Below are positions 1 through 6,048 of a stretch of DNA of 7,315 bases, in pieces. The stretch is from positions 1 to 7,315 of the forward strand of contig CALMWM010000210.1 of NCBI GenBank assembly GCA_937873435.1, read 5' to 3'. Within the stretch, counting starts at the first letter, position 1. Every line of letters begins with the position of its first letter. The notes under the pieces are model-generated. The model had not been told where the DNA came from, searched no databases, and worked only from the letters and a program-made list of their open reading frames with translations. The stretch is from an uncultured Gallionellaceae bacterium. Lineage in GTDB: Bacteria; Pseudomonadota; Gammaproteobacteria; Burkholderiales; Sulfuricellaceae. The translations under genes were made by a program, and so were the position numbers.

Positions 1-307
1 GCCGTGCCGCAAGGAGATGCCGGGTTTTGTCGAAATGCAGCGAAAATACGGCGAACGCGGGCTGGTCTTCATCGGTATCGCGCTCGATACGCGGGAAAAT
101 GTGCAGGCTTATTTGCGTGAGAATGCGATCAATTACCCGATTTTGCTCGGCCAGGACGACGCGGTGGATCTATCCAGCGCTATCGGCAACACCCAGGGCG
201 GACTGCCGTTCAGCGCGGTTCTCGATCGTCAGGGCAAGGTTGTCGCCGCCTCGGTGGGCGAATTGCGCGAAGAAAAGCTGGAAAAGCTGATTAGGCCGCT
301 GTTGTAG
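1..307 (+). CDS. TlpA/thioredoxin-family protein, C-terminal part (5' end outside window)
   Basis: This is the last 101 residues of a thioredoxin-fold protein of the TlpA/ResA/AhpC-TSA type. Reading in frame from base 2, the visible protein starts Pro-Cys-Arg-Lys-Glu-Met-Pro, which matches the second half of the WCxPC active site and the residues after it in TlpA-like proteins. The first cysteine and any signal peptide or membrane anchor lie upstream. Further on come the usual beta strand (GLVFIGIALD) and the cis-proline region (GGLPFSAVLDRQGKV), with a terminal helix before the TAG stop. Family members usually work outside the cytoplasm and reduce disulfides, for example in cytochrome c maturation; the exact substrate cannot be read here. 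An ATG at base 17 is an internal methionine, not the start, because the active-site cysteine lies before it. It is followed by a 65-bp gap and aroQ on the same strand. Confidence 0.85.
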   Translation, partial: PCRKEMPGFVEMQRKYGERGLVFIGIALDTRENVQAYLRENAINYPILLGQDDAVDLSSAIGNTQGGLPFSAVLDRQGKVVAASVGELREEKLEKLIRPLL

Positions 308-372
308 AGAATTAACCACAGTTTCTGCGAAAAACTGGACAAGTTACCCCCATTTGCGGCAAACTTGCCGCC
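308..372 (+). promoter_or_regulatory. aroQ leader with hairpin abutting the start codon
   Basis: This 65-bp spacer between the tlpA-like gene and aroQ has no clear Shine-Dalgarno sequence. A GC-rich inverted repeat (GCGGCAA at 356-362, TTGCCGC at 365-371) ends one base before the aroQ ATG. Its left arm and loop overlap the right arm of a second possible pairing (CAAGTT 340-345 with AACTTG 362-367), so the two structures exclude each other. A further 6-bp stem (319-324 with 332-337) lacks a U-run and is not a convincing terminator. I found no good sigma-70 promoter. Any control of aroQ translation by these structures is inference. Confidence 0.3.
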
Positions 373-843
373 ATGAAAAGCAAGCATCCTGGCAAAAGCA
401 ACGCCGGCAAAATACTGGTACTGCATGGGCCCAACCTGAATTTGCTGGGGTGGCGCGAACCTGCTCATTACGGCAGCGACACCCTGGAGCAGATCAACCA
501 GCGCCTGGAAAAACAGGCCGCCGCCGCCGAGGTCACCCTTGAGGCATTCCAAAGCAACAGCGAAGCGGAATTGATCGAAAAAATCCAGCAAACCCGCGAT
601 GGCAACACCCGTTTCATCCTCATCAACCCCGCCGCTTTTACGCACACCAGCGTGGCGATGCGCGATGCGCTCGCGGCCGTGGGCATCCCTTTCGTTGAGA
701 TACACCTTTCCAATGTTTTCGCGCGCGAACCGTTCCGGCACCATTCTTACTTTTCCGACCTGGCCGTGGGCATCATCAGCGGCCTGGGTGCGAAGGGATA
801 TGAGCTTGCCCTGCAATTTGCGCTGCAATATCAAGAGGACTAA
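373..843 (+). CDS. aroQ: 3-dehydroquinate dehydratase, type II
   Basis: Type II dehydroquinase converts 3-dehydroquinate to 3-dehydroshikimate, the third step of the shikimate pathway, as a cytoplasmic dodecamer of about 150 residues; this protein has 156. The family signature is clear: HGPNLNLLG at 18-26, the lid arginine R28 and catalytic tyrosine Y33, QSN at 60-62, INPAAFTHTS at 84-93 with N85 and H91, EIHLSN at 109-114 with the catalytic histidine H111, and REPFRHHSY at 118-126 with R122. All the expected catalytic and binding residues are present. Two positions are slightly off the usual consensus: W27 where threonine is common in the lid loop, and F116 where histidine is common. Relative to the core, there are about 12 extra N-terminal residues rich in Lys and Gly. 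The ATG at 373 is the only sensible start. The gene ends 3 bp before accB, which fits co-transcription. Confidence 0.95.
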   Translation: MKSKHPGKSNAGKILVLHGPNLNLLGWREPAHYGSDTLEQINQRLEKQAAAAEVTLEAFQSNSEAELIEKIQQTRDGNTRFILINPAAFTHTSVAMRDALAAVGIPFVEIHLSNVFAREPFRHHSYFSDLAVGIISGLGAKGYELALQFALQYQED

Positions 844-846
844 ACC

Positions 847-1305
847 ATGGATTTACGCAAAATCAAGAAACTGATCGACCTGGTAAGCGATTCCGGCATT
901 GCCGAACTCGAAATCACCGAGGGCGAGGAACGCGTCCGCATCAACCGCTTCGGCCCGGCAGCGCCGCAAGCCATGATGATGCCCGCCCACTACGCACAGC
1001 AACCTTACGCACCGCCTCCCGGCGCACCGGTTGCGGCTGTCGAGGCGGTCGCTGCGCCGGTAGAACCGGAAGGCCATCAGGTCAAGTCGCCGATGGTCGG
1101 CACTTTCTACCGCTCCGCCACCCCCGGTGCCAAGCCCTTCGTCGAAGTCGGTCAGAGCGTGAATGCCGGCGACACCTTGTGCATTATCGAAGCCATGAAG
1201 ATGCTCAACGAGATCGAAGCCGACCAGGGCGGCGTCATCAAGGCAATTCTGGTCGAGAACGGCCACCCGGTTGAATACGGCGAGCCATTGTATATTATCG
1301 GTTAA
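847..1305 (+). CDS. accB: Biotin carboxyl carrier protein of acetyl-CoA carboxylase
   Basis: AccB carries the biotin that AccC carboxylates and from which the AccA/AccD transferase passes CO2 to acetyl-CoA to give malonyl-CoA for fatty acid synthesis. The 152 residues match the family length. The N-terminal segment (1-35, MDLRKIKKLIDLVSDSGI...) is typical. A flexible Ala/Pro-rich linker with a methionine triplet covers about 37-75. The C-terminal biotinyl domain (about 77-152) holds the biotinylation motif EAMKM with K118 as the acceptor. The segment at 86-99 (TFYRSATPGAKPFV) matches the protruding thumb that marks AccB-type carriers, in contrast to lipoyl or pyruvate carboxylase domains. A ribosome binding site (AAGAGGA, 833-839) lies inside the end of aroQ, 7 bp before the ATG. 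accC follows after a 141-bp gap occupied by a repeat element. Confidence 0.97.
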   Translation: MDLRKIKKLIDLVSDSGIAELEITEGEERVRINRFGPAAPQAMMMPAHYAQQPYAPPPGAPVAAVEAVAAPVEPEGHQVKSPMVGTFYRSATPGAKPFVEVGQSVNAGDTLCIIEAMKMLNEIEADQGGVIKAILVENGHPVEYGEPLYIIG

Positions 1306-1314
1306 AGGCTTTTC

Positions 1315-1429
1315 ACCGCAGAGGACGCGACCCCCATCCCAACTTTCCCCCGCGAGCGGGGGAAGGGGCGATTGCCTCCCCTCCCGCCCGCGGGAGGGGA
1401 TTGAGGGGAGGGGTGGCGTCCTCTGCGGT
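1315..1429. repeat. Palindromic intergenic element with 14-bp perfect terminal inverted repeats
   Basis: The gap between accB and accC is almost filled by a 115-bp element. Its ends are perfect inverted repeats of 14 bp: ACCGCAGAGGACGC at 1315-1328 and GCGTCCTCTGCGGT at 1416-1429. Inside are two perfect hairpins. The first has an 8-bp stem (TTCCCCCG 1345-1352, CGGGGGAA 1357-1364) with loop CGAG; the second has a 9-bp stem (CCCCTCCCG 1378-1386, CGGGAGGGG 1391-1399) with loop CCCG. The remaining sequence is C-rich on the left and G-rich on the right and pairs imperfectly. The composition is unlike the flanking codons. It looks like a dispersed, non-coding palindromic repeat of the MITE or REP-like kind. 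No convincing target-site duplication is visible (only TC on each side). There is no U-run after either hairpin, so it is not an obvious terminator. Confidence 0.8.
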
Positions 1430-1446
1430 TCAAATGGGACTTGCAT

Positions 1447-2802
1447 ATGTTTGAAAAGATATTAATCGCCAATCGCGGCGAAATTGCCCTGCGTATCCAG
1501 CGTGCCTGCCGCGAGATGGGTATCAAGACCGTAGCGGTGTATTCCGAAGCCGACCGCGAGGCCAAGTACGTGATGCTCGCGGACGAATCGGTGTGTATCG
1601 GCCCGCCACAGTCCAGCGCCAGCTACCTGCACGTACCCGCCATCATCAGTGCGGCGGAAGTCACCGATGCCGAGGCGATTCATCCCGGATACGGCTTTCT
1701 CTCCGAGAATGCCGATTTCGCCGAACGGGTCGAAAACAGCGGATTCACCTTCATCGGTCCGCGTCCCGAAACCATCCGTCTGATGGGCGACAAGGTCAGC
1801 GCCAAATACGCTATGAAGGAGTCCGGCGTGCCGTGCGTCCCCGGTTCCGACGGAGCATTGCCGGATGACGAGGCGGAAGTGCTGCGCATGGGCCGGGAAA
1901 CCGGCTACCCGGTGATCATCAAGGCTGCCGGCGGCGGCGGTGGGCGCGGAATGCGCGTGGTGCATACCGAGGCGGCGCTGCTCGCTGCCGTGGCGATGAC
2001 CAAGCAGGAAGCCCAGACCGCTTTCGGCAACCCGATGGTGTACATGGAGCGCTTCCTGGAAAATCCTCGCCACATCGAGATCCAGGTGCTCGCCGACGAG
2101 CATGGCAATGCGATTTACCTGGGCGAACGCGACTGTTCGATGCAGCGCCGCCACCAGAAAATCATCGAGGAAGCGCCTGCGCCGCTGCTCAGCACCAAGC
2201 TGCGCGACCAGGTCGGCGAGGCCTGCGCCGCCGCTTGTCGGCGTATCGGCTACCGCGGTGCGGGCACCTTCGAGTTTCTGTATGAAAACGGGGAATTCTT
2301 TTTCATCGAGATGAATACCCGGGTGCAGGTCGAACATCCCGTCACCGAATTGATTACCGGCGTGGACATCGTGCAGGAACAGATCCGCATCGCCAATCAC
2401 GAGAAACTGCGCTTCAAACAAAAAGACATCCACTTCAAGGGCCATGCCATTGAGTGCCGCATCAACGCGGAAGATCCCTATACTTTCGTGCCCTCGCCCG
2501 GACGTATTTCGGTTTACCACGTTCCCGGCGGCCCCGGCATCCGGGTCGATTCCCATGCCTATCAGAACTACGTGGTGCCGCAATACTACGATTCGATGAT
2601 CGGCAAGCTGATTGCCTACGGGACTACCCGCGAGCAGGCGATTGCGCGCCTCAAGACCGCGCTTAGTGAAATGGTGGTGGAAGGCATCAAAACCAATATT
2701 CCGCTGCATCAGGATCTGTTGCGCGATTTGGCGTTCGTGGAGGGCGGCACCAGCATCCATTATCTTGAGCAAAAGCTCGCCGCTGCGAAAAAAGCTTCCT
2801 GA
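1447..2802 (+). CDS. accC: Biotin carboxylase subunit of acetyl-CoA carboxylase
   Basis: AccC uses ATP and bicarbonate to carboxylate the biotin on AccB. The 451-residue protein starts MFEKILIANRGEIALRI and aligns without gaps to E. coli AccC numbering over all key residues: K116 and K159 (ATP), the glycine-rich loop AAGGGGGRGM at 160-169, H209 and E211, E276 and E288 (metal), N290, R292 and E296 (catalysis), and R338 (biotin). The domain order is the biotin carboxylase N-terminal domain (about 1-113), ATP-grasp (about 114-317) and C-terminal domain (about 335-441). The ATG at 1447 is chosen over a TTG at 1441 because it gives the standard N-terminus; a weak GGGA (1436-1439) lies 7 bp upstream. 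The start is only 17 bp beyond the right end of the palindromic element. prmA begins 5 bp after the stop. Confidence 0.98.
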   Translation: MFEKILIANRGEIALRIQRACREMGIKTVAVYSEADREAKYVMLADESVCIGPPQSSASYLHVPAIISAAEVTDAEAIHPGYGFLSENADFAERVENSGFTFIGPRPETIRLMGDKVSAKYAMKESGVPCVPGSDGALPDDEAEVLRMGRETGYPVIIKAAGGGGGRGMRVVHTEAALLAAVAMTKQEAQTAFGNPMVYMERFLENPRHIEIQVLADEHGNAIYLGERDCSMQRRHQKIIEEAPAPLLSTKLRDQVGEACAAACRRIGYRGAGTFEFLYENGEFFFIEMNTRVQVEHPVTELITGVDIVQEQIRIANHEKLRFKQKDIHFKGHAIECRINAEDPYTFVPSPGRISVYHVPGGPGIRVDSHAYQNYVVPQYYDSMIGKLIAYGTTREQAIARLKTALSEMVVEGIKTNIPLHQDLLRDLAFVEGGTSIHYLEQKLAAAKKAS

Positions 2803-2807
2803 TCCCG

Positions 2808-3698
2808 ATGGCCTGGCTCTCGCTCAAAATTCAGGCAGATGAAAGCAGTGCCGGCGCGCTGAGCGATGCGCTGATGGACTTGGGCGCGCTCTCGGCGGCC
2901 ATCGAGGACGCCGATGCCGAAACCCTGAACGAGCGGGCGATTTTCGGCGAGCCGGGCGAACCCGTCGACAGTGTCTGGCAGCACAGTGTGGTCAGCGGCT
3001 TGTTCGATCCCGACGCGGATATTCCCGCCACCGTTGCCGCTGCCGCTGCCGCCGTCGGCCTTGGCGACATTCCGCACTACACCGTGGAAAACCTCGCCGA
3101 GCAGGACTGGGTGCGGCTCACCCAGGCGCAATTCGACCCGATCCGCATTTCCTCCCGGCTGTGGATCATCCCCACCTGGCACACCGCCCCCGATAGCGAG
3201 GCGATCAATCTGGCGCTCGATCCCGGCCTGGCGTTCGGCACCGGCAGCCATCCCACCACGCGTCTGTGTCTGCAATGGCTGGAAGACAATATTCACGGCG
3301 ACGAATACGTGCTCGATTACGGCTGCGGTTCGGGTATCCTCGCCATCGCCGCGATGAAACTGGGCGCCAGGCAGGCTACCGGCGTGGATATCGACCCGCA
3401 GGCCATCCTCGCCAGTCGGCAGAACGCTGCACAGAACGAGGTCGATGTCGATTTTTACCTACCCGATGGCGCGCCGCAGCAGAAGGTCGACATTCTGGTT
3501 GCCAACATCCTGACTAACCCGCTCAAGGTGCTGGCACCGCTGCTGGCCGAGACTGTGCGGGAAGGCGGTAAGATTGCGTTGTCCGGTGTGCTCGCCACCC
3601 AGGCTGAAGATGTACTGGCGATTTACCGGAATTTCTTCGACATCGAAGTTGCGGCAGAGGACGAAGGCTGGGTTTGCCTGGCCGGCATCAGGCGATAA
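2808..3698 (+). CDS. prmA: Ribosomal protein L11 methyltransferase
   Basis: PrmA trimethylates lysines and the N-terminus of ribosomal protein L11 using S-adenosylmethionine. The length of 296 residues matches the family (about 293 in E. coli). Residues 1 to about 100 form the substrate-recognition domain, here rich in Ala and acidic residues. The family hallmark LDPGLAFGTGSHPTTRLCLQWL covers 137-158. SAM-binding motif I is VLDYGCGSG at 168-176, the acidic motif II is VDID at 193-196 with D194 a likely ribose-binding residue, and VANIL at 231-235 matches the catalytic motif. The ATG at 2808 lies 5 bp after the accC stop with no good Shine-Dalgarno sequence, suggesting translational coupling. 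The TAA stop overlaps the ATG of the next gene (TAATG). accC followed by prmA is a common proteobacterial pairing. Confidence 0.96.
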   Translation: MAWLSLKIQADESSAGALSDALMDLGALSAAIEDADAETLNERAIFGEPGEPVDSVWQHSVVSGLFDPDADIPATVAAAAAAVGLGDIPHYTVENLAEQDWVRLTQAQFDPIRISSRLWIIPTWHTAPDSEAINLALDPGLAFGTGSHPTTRLCLQWLEDNIHGDEYVLDYGCGSGILAIAAMKLGARQATGVDIDPQAILASRQNAAQNEVDVDFYLPDGAPQQKVDILVANILTNPLKVLAPLLAETVREGGKIALSGVLATQAEDVLAIYRNFFDIEVAAEDEGWVCLAGIRR

Positions 3699-4972
3699 TG
3701 GCGCACACCACCAGCTGTCCGGCTTGCGGTACCACCTTTCGCATAACCACCGAACAGTTGCTGGCGCGCAACGGCAACGTGCGCTGCGGGCGTTGCGCTC
3801 ACGTATTCAATGCCCATCAATCGCTGGCGCTGGACTATCCGCAACCCGTCGCCGAGGCAATACCCCAAGTGGAGGAGCCATTCAGGGAGTTCATGGCGGA
3901 AGCTGCGCCGGAGACGTCCGTCGAGCTGCAGCCGGCCCCCGAATTTATGCCCGCTGCCGAACCGGAAGCGGCCAGCGAACTAGAAGCGCTGCCGGAATCC
4001 GCACCCATGCCGGAATTCGCATGGGAGACAGCCCCGGAATCGGAGTCCACCGCCGAGCCGCCGCTAGCCTCAGAATTTATGCCCGTTGCCGAACCGGAAG
4101 CGCCCAGCGAACTAGCTGCGCCGCCGGAATCCCCGCCCATGCCGGAATTCGCATGGGAGGCAGCCCCGGAGCCGGAGTCCACCGCCGAGCCGCTGCTAGC
4201 CCCCGAATTTATCCCCGCTGCCGAACCGGAAGCGCTCCCGGAACCCGCGCCCATAACGGAATTCGTGCGGGAGTCGGAGCCGGAATCGCTTGCTCGGCTC
4301 GACTTGGAGCCTGAACCCGAACCTCTATCCGAGCCTTCCCCCGCAGCGGAATTCGTTTGGGATTCAGCGCCTGAGCCGCCAGGTGAAGCAGCGATAGAAT
4401 CAGTGTCGCAGCCGGAAGTAGATGCTGTTCCCGATGTTGCCCGCGCGCCGGAACCGTCCGTCGACGCCCCGCCGCCCAAGCGCAATTCACGGCGTCTGTG
4501 GGCAGCCGGCGCCACCCTGATGCTATTCGTGTTGCTCATGCAGGACGCGATGTATTTCCGCACCGAGCTGATCGCTCTTTCCCCGGGTCTGAAACCTGCT
4601 TTCGAACAAGCTTGCGGCGTGTTCGGTTGCCGCGTGGCATTGCCGCAAAATGCCGATTTGCTGAGTATCGAGGCGTCCTCGCTGGAGGCCGACCCTGCCA
4701 ACGCAAGCATCGTAGTGCTCAACGCGGCGCTGCGCAACCGCGCCAGTTATCCGCAAGCCCATCCCCTGTTCGAGCTGACGCTTACCGATTACCGCGACAA
4801 GCTGGTCGCGCGCCGCGTTTTCCAGCCCCATGAGTATTTGCCGCCGGGAGCCGCGACGCCAGCCGGGATGCCTGCCAATGAGGAAGTCGAAGTCAAATTG
4901 AATATCGACCTCGGCGATGTCAAGGCCGCAGGCTACCGTGTTTACCTGTTTTACCCTTCAACCGCGAGTTAA
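3698..4972 (+). CDS. Zinc-ribbon (MJ0042-type) and DUF3426 single-pass membrane protein
   Basis: The 424-residue protein has an N-terminal zinc ribbon (CPAC at 7-10, CGRC at 30-33). A very long Pro/Glu/Ala-rich, probably disordered linker follows (about 48-260), then a basic KRNSRR (261-266) and one membrane helix (about 267-287). A DUF3426-type C-terminal domain (about 288-424) includes a cysteine pair in CGVFGC (306-311). By the positive-inside rule the zinc ribbon and linker face the cytoplasm and the C-terminus the periplasm. The function of this family is unknown; the zinc ribbon could bind a protein or nucleic acid. The start is the ATG at 3698, in the TAATG overlap with prmA. It places MAHTTSCPACG at the N-terminus, whereas an in-frame ATG at 3674 would run back into prmA. 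The linker contains two full 44-residue tandem repeats and a shortened third, so its length probably varies between strains. gcvH starts 5 bp downstream. Confidence 0.88.
   Translation: MAHTTSCPACGTTFRITTEQLLARNGNVRCGRCAHVFNAHQSLALDYPQPVAEAIPQVEEPFREFMAEAAPETSVELQPAPEFMPAAEPEAASELEALPESAPMPEFAWETAPESESTAEPPLASEFMPVAEPEAPSELAAPPESPPMPEFAWEAAPEPESTAEPLLAPEFIPAAEPEALPEPAPITEFVRESEPESLARLDLEPEPEPLSEPSPAAEFVWDSAPEPPGEAAIESVSQPEVDAVPDVARAPEPSVDAPPPKRNSRRLWAAGATLMLFVLLMQDAMYFRTELIALSPGLKPAFEQACGVFGCRVALPQNADLLSIEASSLEADPANASIVVLNAALRNRASYPQAHPLFELTLTDYRDKLVARRVFQPHEYLPPGAATPAGMPANEEVEVKLNIDLGDVKAAGYRVYLFYPSTAS
3941..4204 (+). repeat. Two tandem 132-bp units coding for 44-residue linker repeats
   Basis: Two directly adjacent 132-bp units (3941-4072 and 4073-4204) differ at about 13 positions by hand count, so they are roughly 90% identical and in frame. 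Each codes for a 44-residue block starting EF(M)P(A/V)AEPEA and containing PMPEFAWE. A third, diverged copy begins at 4205 (EFIPAAEPEA). It lacks six residues near its start and drifts away after about 30 residues. A shorter echo of the EF(V)W motif occurs at residues 218-221. The pattern fits successive unequal duplications inside the linker of the DUF3426 protein. Confidence 0.9.
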
Positions 4973-4977
4973 CATCC

Positions 4978-5361
4978 ATGAATCCTCCCTCCGATCTTAA
5001 ATTCACCGCCAACCACGAATGGGCCAGGGCGGAAGCTGACGGCAGCATTTCCTGCGGCATTACCGACCGTGGGCAGGAACTGCTCGGCGACATGGTGTAC
5101 GTCGGCGCCCCGGAAACCGGACTCCAGGTGGCCGCTAACGAAGCCTGCGGCGTGATCGAATCGGTCAAGGCGGCATCCGACCTCCATGCCCCACTGGCGG
5201 GCGAGGTGGTGGCAGTCAACGATGAGCTTGCCGATGTGCCGGAAAAAATCAACCAGGCTCCCTACGAAGCATGGATTTTCCGTATCAAGCCGAATGCTGG
5301 CGCCACCCTGGAGCATCTGCTTGACGCTGCTGGCTATCAACAAATGGTCGATAGCGAATAA
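4978..5361 (+). CDS. gcvH: Glycine cleavage system H protein (lipoyl carrier), stand-alone
   Basis: GcvH carries a lipoyl arm that shuttles the aminomethyl group between the P, T and L proteins of the glycine cleavage system. The 127-residue length is typical. The N-terminal DLKFTANHEWAR (6-17), ITDRGQELLGDMVYV (28-42) and the lipoylation motif ESVKAASDL (61-69), with K64 as the acceptor, are all clear. Near the C-terminus, NQAPYEAWIFRIKP is one residue shorter than the usual PYxxGW and has lost the glycine before the tryptophan. gcvT and gcvP are not in the window. The protein may serve a cleavage system coded elsewhere, or it could be a specialised lipoate-binding protein such as those of sulfur oxidation; the motif match favours true GcvH. 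The ATG lies 5 bp after the DUF3426 stop with a poor ribosome binding site, so translation is probably coupled. Confidence 0.9.
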   Translation: MNPPSDLKFTANHEWARAEADGSISCGITDRGQELLGDMVYVGAPETGLQVAANEACGVIESVKAASDLHAPLAGEVVAVNDELADVPEKINQAPYEAWIFRIKPNAGATLEHLLDAAGYQQMVDSE

Positions 5362-5495
5362 AATTGCACGTCATGATAGCCCAAGGCATACTGGTTGCAG
5401 CGCATTCTCGTCCAGGCGAAACGTCGCCCCGGCCTGCACAAGTTTAAAACCGACCACATCCAGCAAATGGCAATTTTTTGGAAAAGGAGTCCCAC
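5362..5495. other. gcvH-tpx spacer with flanking inverted repeat and a gene-like minus-strand reading
   Basis: This 134-bp spacer has 8-bp inverted repeats near its ends: AAAATTGC at 5360-5367, overlapping the gcvH stop, and GCAATTTT at 5470-5477. A small stem (GGCGA 5415-5419, TCGCC 5424-5428) lies in the middle. On the minus strand, 5475 to 5371 reads as 34 codons ending in TGA, with high GC at third positions and no ATG. It could be a gene remnant. A weak promoter-like pair for tpx is TTGCAC (5364-5369) and CATACT (5387-5392), 17 bp apart; it scores poorly and is not called. No established function can be given to the spacer. Confidence 0.35.
5484..5489 (+). promoter_or_regulatory. Ribosome binding site of tpx
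   Basis: AAGGAG lies 6 bp before the ATG at 5496. It is the strongest Shine-Dalgarno sequence in the window. It settles the tpx start against an in-frame TTG at 5478, which would sit upstream of this site. Confidence 0.85.
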
Positions 5496-6005
5496 ATGAG
5501 CACTGTTACACTCGAAGGCGCACCGCAAGAAGTCATCGGCCATTTCCCCCAACCCGGCGAACAGGTGCATAGTTTCATGTTGGTGGACAAAGGACTGAAA
5601 GACGTTTCCCTGAGCAATTTCAAGGGCAAGAAAAAGGTACTCTCGATTGTGCCGAGCATCGATACCCCGGTATGTGCGGCATCTACCCGGCGTTTCAACG
5701 AGGAAGCGAGCATCGTTACCGATACGGTGGTGCTGGTGATTTCCGCCGACCTGCCGTTCGCCCAGGCACGCTTTTGCGGTGCCGAGGGGCTCGATAACGT
5801 GGTCATGCTCTCCACGCTGCGCGGCCGCGATTTCCAGAAAGACTACGGCGTGCTGATAAAAAGTTACCCGCTCGCCGGCCTGTGCGCCCGTGCGGTGATC
5901 GTGTTGGACCAGAACGACGTTGTCGTGTATTCGCAGCTGGTGCCGGAAATCACCCAGGAGCCGGACTATAAAGACGCGATGACGGCGCTGATGAATATCG
6001 GGTAA
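5496..6005 (+). CDS. tpx: Thiol peroxidase (atypical 2-Cys peroxiredoxin)
   Basis: Tpx reduces hydrogen peroxide and organic peroxides, with electrons from thioredoxin. The 169-residue protein follows the Tpx family along its length. It has the peroxidatic motif PSIDTPVC at 53-60 (P53, T57, C60), the family signature SADLPFAQARFCGAEGL at 83-99 with the resolving cysteine C94, and R132 at the place of the conserved active-site arginine. A third cysteine, C130, sits two residues before this arginine where alanine is found in E. coli Tpx. There is no signal peptide, although some relatives are described as periplasmic. The start at ATG 5496 is set by a strong ribosome binding site. The 134-bp gap upstream suggests it may have its own promoter. 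Transcription probably ends at the hairpin at 6063-6096. Confidence 0.96.
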   Translation: MSTVTLEGAPQEVIGHFPQPGEQVHSFMLVDKGLKDVSLSNFKGKKKVLSIVPSIDTPVCAASTRRFNEEASIVTDTVVLVISADLPFAQARFCGAEGLDNVVMLSTLRGRDFQKDYGVLIKSYPLAGLCARAVIVLDQNDVVVYSQLVPEITQEPDYKDAMTALMNIG

Positions 6006-6048
6006 CCATGCCGTTGCGCAATCGTCCCCAATCTCCCTTGGGAAGCGC

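Noticed and set aside
319..337. CAGTTT/AAACTG stem after the tlpA-like gene as a terminator
   Set aside because: The stem is only 6 bp, AT-rich, and has no following T-run.
229..834. 201-residue minus-strand frame opposite aroQ
   Set aside because: It is antisense to a complete aroQ with all active-site residues and has no ribosome binding site or family match that I can see.
1345..1399. Paired hairpins between accB and accC as a rho-independent terminator or CRISPR-like repeats
   Set aside because: Neither hairpin is followed by a U-run, the two stems differ in sequence, and there are no regularly spaced direct repeats with spacers.
1302..1565. 87-residue minus-strand frame across the accB-accC repeat
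   Set aside because: It arises from the C- and G-rich palindromic element and the start of accC; the Pro/Gly/Arg-rich peptide is typical of a translated non-coding repeat.
1462..2772. 436-residue open frame on the minus strand opposite accC
   Set aside because: It is the antisense shadow of a GC-rich, fully intact accC with every catalytic residue; its His/Gly/Ala-rich translation shows no family features.
3574..4314. 246-residue plus-strand frame overlapping prmA and the DUF3426 gene
   Set aside because: It is an out-of-frame reading of the same linker repeats (Arg/Ala/Gly-rich) with no recognisable domain and a start inside prmA.
3835..4737. 300-residue Ser/Gly-rich minus-strand frame opposite the DUF3426 gene
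   Set aside because: The Ser/Gly repeats are the antisense reading of the Pro/Glu/Ala-rich linker repeats; the plus-strand protein has real domains at both ends.
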